64,000 nucleotides of DNA from the NCBI GenBank assembly GCA_000231825.2, contig JH720322.1, forward strand, positions 682,001 through 746,000. The letters are read 5' to 3'. The notes beneath the pieces are model-generated. The model saw nothing but the letters and a program-made list of their open reading frames with translations. It had not been told where the DNA came from and ran no database searches. The DNA comes from Tetrahymena elliotti 4EA (lineage: Eukaryota > Ciliophora > Oligohymenophorea > Hymenostomatida > Tetrahymenidae). Shown one piece after another: positions 57,534-64,000 of the stretch (within the stretch, counting starts at the first letter, position 1; every line of letters starts with the position of its first letter). A program made the position numbers and the translations under genes.

Positions 57534-58212
57534 TCAGTTTTATATATATTCTGGAATAATAACTGGCTTCTAAACATTACATTAGTTACATAAACTCTTT
57601 GAGCATGGAGCTTAAATAGGAGTAGTTAAGTCTTTAGTTAAAAATAAATCAATTTTTTAAAGCATTTGTACACCTTTAATTGATGTGTATTTAAGTAAAA
57701 CTGGACCTTCAAATTCATACTCTAAAGTTTACTTAATAAATGATACTGAGTAAGTTTTGTTATTACTGGGATAGATGTTCCTCTTAGCCAAAGCAGATAT
57801 AGGATTATATTATTTATGAAGATTAATTACAGTATTGTAAAATTAAGTTTAGCTTCCTTCATAGCAAGTTCCATGCTTTTCCCATTCATTAACTCTAAAG
57901 CCTTCTGTGTCGTTATAAAAACTTTTCCAGTAGAGTTGTATGTATTGAATATCAGATTTATCAATAAGAGAATAATCTAATTTTTCATGAGTGCAATCAC
58001 TGGGGTATTCACAATCATTCATTTCTGAGCCAGAAGTCCATAAACCATGTATATTAAAATTTTTAACATCAAAATTACCTGAATTAGCATAACTGCATTC
58101 TTGTTAAGCAATTTGTAGCTGGCCATTCAACTTCAAAAACCAAAAAAGTGTATGCAGAGCAACAAGTCAAAATTAAGAAAATAGTGAAAAGCGATTTAAG
58201 TATTAAAGCCAT
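57534..58212 (-). CDS. Secreted RNase T2-family ribonuclease (one apparent frameshift)
   Basis: RNase T2 enzymes cleave RNA endonucleolytically in lysosomes, vacuoles or outside the cell. In Tetrahymena the family has been linked to starvation-induced tRNA cleavage. A signal peptide is evident (MALILKSLFTIFLILTCCSA), followed by FEVEWPATNC as in the family's N-terminal 'QWP..C' motif. Catalytic motif CAS I is FNIHGLW (HGLW at 58038-58049) and CAS II is EWEKHGTC (57864-57887), each supplying an active-site histidine. Many paired cysteines follow, with a CXXC-containing C-terminus. The frame before about 58112 and the frame after about 58100 differ by one base (TTGTTAAGCAATTT region), and the total length is 3n+1. 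The one-base excess is an assembly error or a genuine lesion. The expected product is about 225 aa. Confidence 0.88.
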
Positions 58213-59623
58213 TTTTTTAATATCTGCCTGTTGTTATTATTATTTTTATTAGTTGATTGATTTTTGTATTATTAAAAAAAATCCATTTCAATATTTGAGT
58301 TGACATGACCCCCCTTTTAATTTGAAAAATATTCAAATACTATTACAGATTTGTTAAGTGATGAACTTTGTGCTTGATAAGGGGGCTTAAAAATAAATAA
58401 TTTAAGTTATTCTAAAATAATCTACTTTTATAAATCCTTAAAGTATTTTTTATCCTTTCCTTTTTTGACATATATCTAATTTATATATTAATTTTTAAAC
58501 TTAATTTTTTTTGAATATGATAGATTTATAAATAATTTATACTAACACACTCATTTTTTGTGTGTTTTGAGATATGATTTAGAAGGTAAGAAACTTGATA
58601 TTTTGAAGAAAATAAAGTTTGCTTAACTTAGTGTTTTATTTATCTAGTTTAATTTAAATTAAATTGTTTATTCAAATATTTTTAAAAATAAAAGAAAGAA
58701 ATATATTTCTAAAAATTGAAAACTAAATTGATAATAAATAAAGCTGATGAACTCTTTTCATTTTTAAATATGAATAATATAAAAATTTAATATTTTTTAT
58801 TCAAATGTAAGTATAAAAAATATTGATACTACTTTGATTAAACTAGCAGAATACTAACTAGAATATTAGCATTCAATAAGAATAATTTTAACATTCAAAT
58901 CGATATACCCCCTCCTAATTTATTTAGTTATAGTTAATTAAAGCTTAATTTTCAAATTTAAAAAACAAAAAATAGTTGGTTTCTTAGCTATTTATTACTT
59001 TATGAATTTACAATTATGTTTCACTAAAAATTACTGATTTTTATGTATTCTTTAACTAAATAATATAAAAATATAAATAAAATATTGATAAAAAAGGTAA
59101 ATAATATAATTATTAACTTCAATAAAAAATTAAATTTAAGCTAAATAATGAAAATAATTGAATTTCATACTAAAGATTTTTTTTTAATATTTAAAACTTT
59201 ATAAGAATGTATTTCCATTCATACTCTAAGATATTGTTTTCAAGTTTTATCCAAATTAATTTCTATCATTTCTTGTAATCACTTTATCCCACTTTTTGAG
59301 GTAGAAGCTTCTAGATAAAATATATTAAGCTTATAAGATTAATAGGGTCTGAGCTAACAATAATTTATTTTCTTTTTTACAATTAAAAACTTACCATAGT
59401 ACCTTAAAAATAGAAAAGCAAAAAATACAGTCAGAATAACATAAGAAAACTGATAAAATATTTATATTTTTTTAGTACAAAAAATTAATTTTAATATAAT
59501 TACCATATTTATTTATTCCAATTTTATGTTAGGGAAAATGATAGGATCTGTTTTTCAGTAACTGTAAAAGTTGAAATTGTAAAATCGGATTAAAATATAA
59601 TAGGAATAAATTAAACATTAAAA
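58213..59623. other. AT-rich intergenic spacer
   Basis: Includes short C-rich islands near 58308-58315 and 58905-58915. No coding frame or RNA gene was recognised. The first few hundred bases should include the RNase T2 promoter. Confidence 0.5.
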
Positions 59624-60148
59624 ATGAACACCGTCTAAGATAACTATTAAAAATCTACATTTAAAGCAGAAAACAAATTAGAAGTAAAAATAAATTAAAT
59701 AAATTTTTCAAAAGAATAAATTAGAATTTAAACATAAACTAAAAAAAATTAATTTGTAGATGATGATGATAAATAATTCCTCTCATATTTAAAACTTGAA
59801 TAAAAAACTTTATTTGAGTTTAAAAATTAAAAATTTATTTTAAATAAAATGAATAAATATGATTTTTTTCTCATTAAATATTATAATAAAACTAATTTTT
59901 TAAAGTTATTTATTTTAAGATTTTAAGATTAATAATCAATCAACCAACAAGGTAACAAAAAATAAATAGTTTTGACTACAAACAAATAATCTGTTAGTAT
60001 ATTTTATTTTCAATCTAAAAGTTCTAAAAAGGGTTAATATATTTTACTTTATCTTTCTGAAATCATAATTTTCGCTACTGTTTCCCAAAAATGTGGTAAA
60101 ATAATTTTACATTTATCAATATTCTCAAAATCTGATTTATTAAACTGA
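59624..60148 (+). CDS. Weak candidate ORF, unknown (low confidence)
   Basis: Code-6 frame of 174 aa starting MNTVQDNYQKSTFKAENKL. The first 70-80 residues have a charged, gene-like composition with an acidic FVDDDDKQFL patch; the rest is less convincing. Its end overlaps the 3' part of the minus-strand gene that follows, so at most the first portion, perhaps spliced, is real. No family recognised. Confidence 0.25.
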
Positions 60149-60863
60149 TAGTTCTCATCTTCTGCTATAAATTCAAGTAATTTATCCAAAATTTAATGTT
60201 CTAATTGTTGAGATTCTTGGAAGCCCTTATAATATTCATCTGTTTAAAGCTTAATATTTTCACAAAAATTATACAGTCTGTACTTTATATCATCATATAT
60301 CATTTTTTTTTCTTCAATTCTTTTGCTTAAGTCTTCTAAGTTCTCTATTAAATAATTTTAAAAATATTTTTTAGACAGTTATGAAATAATGGAAAATGAT
60401 TACCTTTTGTAAAGTAAGATTTATTGTTTTTTTTGCCATATTACGAAAACAAATCATTAAACTAATATTAATTTGCTGGGTCATTATTTCCATAGCACAT
60501 AACATTTTATCTAAATTCTACTGAAAAAGCTGATATGTTATAGCTAGTAGTTGTAAATTAAAATGTAAGATTTTCCAAGCTCACTTCATTTTTTTTAGGT
60601 CTACCTGCATTTGACTTTGGTTATTTATCTTCTGAGTTCTCTCTATATTTTAGTAATTGATTGGAAAACATATTTTTTTAAAAATAAATTCATTTAATAA
60701 AGCAAATAGTAAGAAGCTTAAAATATTTTTTCTATCATAAATATTACGGGTTTTAGACTGGTTCTTTTTTTGTTTTAGGTTTTTTTGGTTCCTTTTTAGT
60801 TATAGGCTTATTTTCGATTTGTGTTTAATTTTCTACTTCTGATTCGCCTGCTTACTTTACCAT
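60010..60863 (-). CDS. Small lysine-rich coiled-coil protein with AT-hook-like motif
   Basis: Spliced model from ATG (60861-60863) to TGA (60010-60012). Exon 1 is lysine/proline-rich (KKEPKKPKTKKEPVQNP). After an intron a short exon carries NAGRPKKNE, which resembles an AT-hook or basic nuclear signal. Further exons encode helical, heptad-like sequence (LFQQNLDKMLCAMEIM, then DLSKRIEEKKMIYDDIKY and a final helix ending ISERQSKIYQPFLELLD). Two of the acceptor choices were made to keep the frame open and are provisional. Composition suggests a chromatin- or nucleic-acid-associated protein, but that is inference; I do not recognise the family. Confidence 0.55.
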
Positions 60864-62029
60864 TTTAGAATAAATTATTTGTTTGTGTACAAATATTCTT
60901 TAATCTCTTTTCAAATTATTAATATAATTTGTTTATATGATTAGATAAAACTTGAAAATATATAAGACTAAGAAAAGCTAAAATTTTAGAAAATATAGGG
61001 TTGTTAATATAAATCTTCCTTCTATTTTATTAAGGTATTTGATCAATATTCTAAATTTTTAAATTAATAATTAAACCCCATTTTTTTATTCTAATAATTC
61101 AATTATATATACTTTCAATATTTTTATTAAAATTTTGATATTCTAAAAACAATTATCATGTGATTAGGGAGATGTAAACTTTTCAACAAAGCAAATAAAT
61201 CATACAGTTTCAAATCAATAAATTATATTTGAGTTATTAATTTTATCATAGTAAATTTAAGTTAAAGATGAAAATTATTTAAAATACTTTAGGACTTTAA
61301 GTAAATTTATAAACTAGTTTTTAGTTGTTTTCTAGCTTTAAATTGATGAACTGTAAATAGATAAAATTTTAGAATAAAAGAAATTAAATTATTATTTAAA
61401 TAACTATTTTATTAATGCTAAACTATGTTTTTCATTCAAATAATAAGACTTAATTCACTTTCTCTCTTACTGTAAAATATATTAAATATTAATTATGTAA
61501 TTATGGATATTACATAGTAGTACAAATGCTTTTAAATTTCCTTGTTATAAAATAAAAAAAGATATATTTATCAAAATGATTTTATCACAGAGAAGGTTTA
61601 AGATGGTTAAAATTATTTAAAAAGTTCTAAGAACTATTTGATAATTTTAATAAAATTTATTTTAAGTTTAAAATGATAAAATTAATTCATAAACACAATT
61701 ACTTTATATCCTCATTAATTCAGGCTCAAACAAATTCACTAACACATATCTTTTAAAATTTTTATTTTTTAATGTCAAGGTCTCCTCACTTATCTACTCA
61801 CTTGTGGGAATTTAGCTGAAAATTTACAGTAAATTTTGTGGGGATTTGTTGATTTAATTTAATTAATTTTTTGATAAAAGGAATAGTTATATGTTAAAGT
61901 CCTAAAGAACAATGTTATAATATATATTAGAATATTTAAGTAATCTGAATTTATAAATATTCCTAAAAAATAAATAGATTTTCCTTAACTAATTTAAATA
62001 TAATTAATAAAAATACATAATATTTAATT
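60864..62029. other. AT-rich intergenic spacer
   Basis: No coding frame recognised. A less AT-rich patch lies near 61770-61850 (CCTCACTTATCTACTCACTTGTGGG) but shows no clear structure. Confidence 0.5.
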
Positions 62030-63025
62030 AATTAATTACTAAGATTGCTAAGAAAAACAAAAGTGTTTTAGATCAGATAAGAAGAATTTAGTATATTTTT
62101 ATCATTTTCAAAATTCCATTTTTTAAACTGTCAATTTAAATATGGAATCAAGAGTTTCTAGATAAGCTTCTGCTGTGGAACAATAATATTACAAATTTTG
62201 TTGGAAAAGCTTTAAAGACAGTATGGACAATGACTTATAAAGTTATTAATAGAATTTTTAATTAAGCTTCTCCAGTTGGTAGATTTTTAAATAAAATATT
62301 ACTTATAATGACTATTGGAGTCTATTATCTCAGTGTAATTGGAAGATTTATTAGAAAAGCCTTTTACTAAGCTTAAAAATTATATTAATTAACTTCATCC
62401 ATTATAAAAAAAATTACCAAAGATGCCAAATATTGCAGATAATTTTTAGAAGATAAACTGCCTCTGTTGATATTTAAAGGTGAAAAGATAGTAAAATTTA
62501 TCAAAAAATAAAGCTGGATTGGATCTGATGGAAAATTCCTTTAAGATTTTACCACTATGAAATAGAGCAAGCAAAATCTATTCCTATTATTGAAAAATTC
62601 TTAAAGTATTACAATGCCAATTTGTCTAAAAGCCTTAATAATAATCTCTTTAAACCAACTAGTTGGTTTTACAACAAAGTTGCCAAACCTGTGATAAAGA
62701 CATTATTTAATCTGTTTAAAAAGTTAATTTCTTCAACAAGTTTATAAAAAAATATAAACAAATTTCTAAATGCTTTACGTGCTGGAGAAAGATTGATACA
62801 AATAATACCAGAAATACAAAATTTAATATATAAAGAGCAAAATATTCCAAATACATCATCTAAAATAGTAATTGATAGCTACATTAAAAATTTTCTTCAA
62901 ATAATTATGAAGAAGGATGTAAAAAGTTTGTGAAAACTTTTGAAATTATTGATACTCAACAAGAAGAGAGTACAAAGAGTACAAAGTTAAATTCTCTTCT
63001 GAAGGATAAGATACTTGAAATTCTT

Positions 63026-63068
63026 AGAGAATATAACACCCACCACTTATTGTTACCACGAATTACCC
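63026..63068 (+). repeat. Inverted repeat, left arm
   Basis: A 43-nt segment whose reverse complement matches 63178-63220 with one mismatch. It abuts the N gap and lies in the reading frame of the disrupted gene. Confidence 0.9.
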
Positions 63069-63168
63069 NNNNNNNNNNNNNNNNNNNNNNNNNNNNNNNN
63101 NNNNNNNNNNNNNNNNNNNNNNNNNNNNNNNNNNNNNNNNNNNNNNNNNNNNNNNNNNNNNNNNNNNN
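63069..63168. other. Assembly gap (100 N)
   Basis: Exactly 100 Ns, the usual placeholder for a gap of unknown size. Frame continuity across it means nothing. Confidence 1.
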
Positions 63169-63177
63169 TACCCATAA

Positions 63178-63220
63178 GGGTAATTCGGGGTAACAATAAG
63201 TGGTGGGTGTTATATTCTCT
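63178..63220 (-). repeat. Inverted repeat, right arm
   Basis: Reverse complement of 63026-63068 except for one base. A short internal palindrome, TACCCATAAGGGTA (63169-63182), sits at its inner edge next to the gap. Confidence 0.9.
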
Positions 63221-63716
63221 ATTCTTTCAATTTGTTTTGACAAAAATGAAACAGATTATAATTGTTCAAAAGAGCACTCTATTGATGGATTTATTACTTA
63301 GAAGAATAACACAACAGATAAAATTTAGTTTAAAATAGTTGATGGATAGATATTTGGTCACAAAATTCCAAATACTTCGTAACACACTGTTGTTAGAAGT
63401 ATGTAGAGTGAATTGGGTCCTCTTGAAACAAAATAATTCAATCTTCAAGCATTTTGTGGAGATATAAAATTAAGTTGGTCAAGAAATGAAAGTGAGTATG
63501 AATTTTCTTCTATAAAATTAAAAAATTGTGATAACCAAACTGATCAATTAATAATATGGAAGGAGACATCTTGATATTTTACTTTAATTAAATTGCTTAT
63601 GTCAAAAGGAATTTTCTTTTATTATATTGTATTCACTGTAAAACTTATTAATATATAAATATTTGAGTTTGTTCTAAAATTAAAATAAAATCCTGTACTA
63701 AAAAAAATTGCTTTAT

Positions 63717-64000
63717 TCAAAAACTTCCATAAGTAAATTACAGAGTTACAAAACAAGGACCTTCATCTAAAACAAAATTCTGATAGCTGTCAAAATTAGA
63801 GCCTTGTGTAATTTTGAAGCTAATGAATTTGAACCATACCCAATACAAAGTATTAAAATTAAAATTATTTTGAAATTTTAATAACTTGAGAATTATTAGT
63901 TCCTATTTCTTTCTTCATTAAATTTTATTCCAAAAATTAAATATTAATAGATCCTGCCATAAAAATAGCAGCCTAAATGGTTAAGTCATTACAGGCATCT
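63717..64000 (-). CDS. 3' end of an unidentified minus-strand gene (partial)
   Basis: The C-terminus reads YWVWFKFISFKITQG then NFDSYQNFVLDEGPCFVTL and ends at TGA (63717-63719). Upstream, a different frame near 63880-64000 (TIQAAIFMAGSINIQFLEQ) also looks coding, so an intron or a frame error lies between them near 63860-63900. The gene continues beyond the window. It is convergent with the disrupted gene to its left. No family recognised. Confidence 0.45.

Larger units (their letters stand above)
62030..63574 (+). pseudogene. Frame-disrupted unknown gene, interrupted by an assembly gap
   Basis: Protein-like sequence runs across three frames. Frame A is about 62035-62545 (WNQEFLDKLLLWNNNITNF, VIGRFIRKAFYQAQKLYQL), with hydrophobic and amphipathic helices. 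Frame B is about 62540-62905 (RFYHYEIEQAKSIPIIEKF, TSWFYNKVAKPVIKTLFNL). Frame C runs from about 62900 into the N gap (NYEEGCKKFVKTFEIIDTQ). After the gap a good frame continues (KNETDYNCSKEHSIDGF ... LIIWKETS) to TGA at 63572-63574. Two one-base shifts are therefore needed, near 62545 and 62900, and no GT..AG intron explains either. No start codon could be fixed and no family was recognised. It could be a decaying gene or an intact gene in a poorly assembled region. Confidence 0.5.

Noticed and set aside
63069..63168. ORFs spanning the N run
   Set aside because: The gap length is an arbitrary 100, so frame continuity through it is meaningless.

Overview
The window reads as macronuclear-type DNA of an oligohymenophorean ciliate, most like Tetrahymena. 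It is very AT-rich. Long conserved proteins only read through if TAA and TAG mean glutamine and TGA is the only stop (genetic code 6). Genes carry short AT-rich GT..AG introns and are separated by AT-rich spacers. A standard-code ORF caller shreds every gene here; the gene models below were built by reading with code 6.

Left part (about 1-28.4 kb), ordinary well-preserved genes: a kinesin-1-like motor (+, 1556-6022), a PRA1-family membrane protein (+, 7280-8154), an ART-superfamily ADP-ribosyltransferase-like protein (-, 9654-11105), mitochondrial ribosomal protein bS16m with a very long C-terminal extension (-, 11958-14365), coatomer gamma subunit (+, 14758-18609), a DHX8/Prp22-type spliceosomal helicase (-, 19470-23321) and a cyclic-nucleotide-binding-domain K+ channel (+, 24001-28415). 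bS16m and coatomer gamma are divergent and share a spacer of about 390 bp.

Middle (28.4-32 kb): mostly AT-rich spacer, with a GC-richer island at about 29.3-30.8 kb that holds coding-looking frames on both strands and could not be resolved.

Right part (32-57 kb): the most unusual content is a tandem pair of giant paralogous genes (32241-44215 and 45032-56907), each worth nearly 4000 codons. Each combines a long helical region, a SecA-type DEAD motor, a TPR-like stretch, a hydrophobic hairpin and a C-terminal alpha/beta-hydrolase with a GHSLGG nucleophile elbow. Each copy has one single-base frameshift relative to the other, at different places, and the copies show patchy near-identity that suggests gene conversion.

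Far right (57-64 kb): a secreted RNase T2 with an apparent one-base frameshift, a small lysine-rich coiled-coil protein, and a frame-disrupted unknown gene interrupted by a 100-N assembly gap. The gap is flanked by 43-nt inverted repeats. The 3' end of another minus-strand gene runs off the window. No tRNA, rRNA, CRISPR array or bacterial-style operon was seen.
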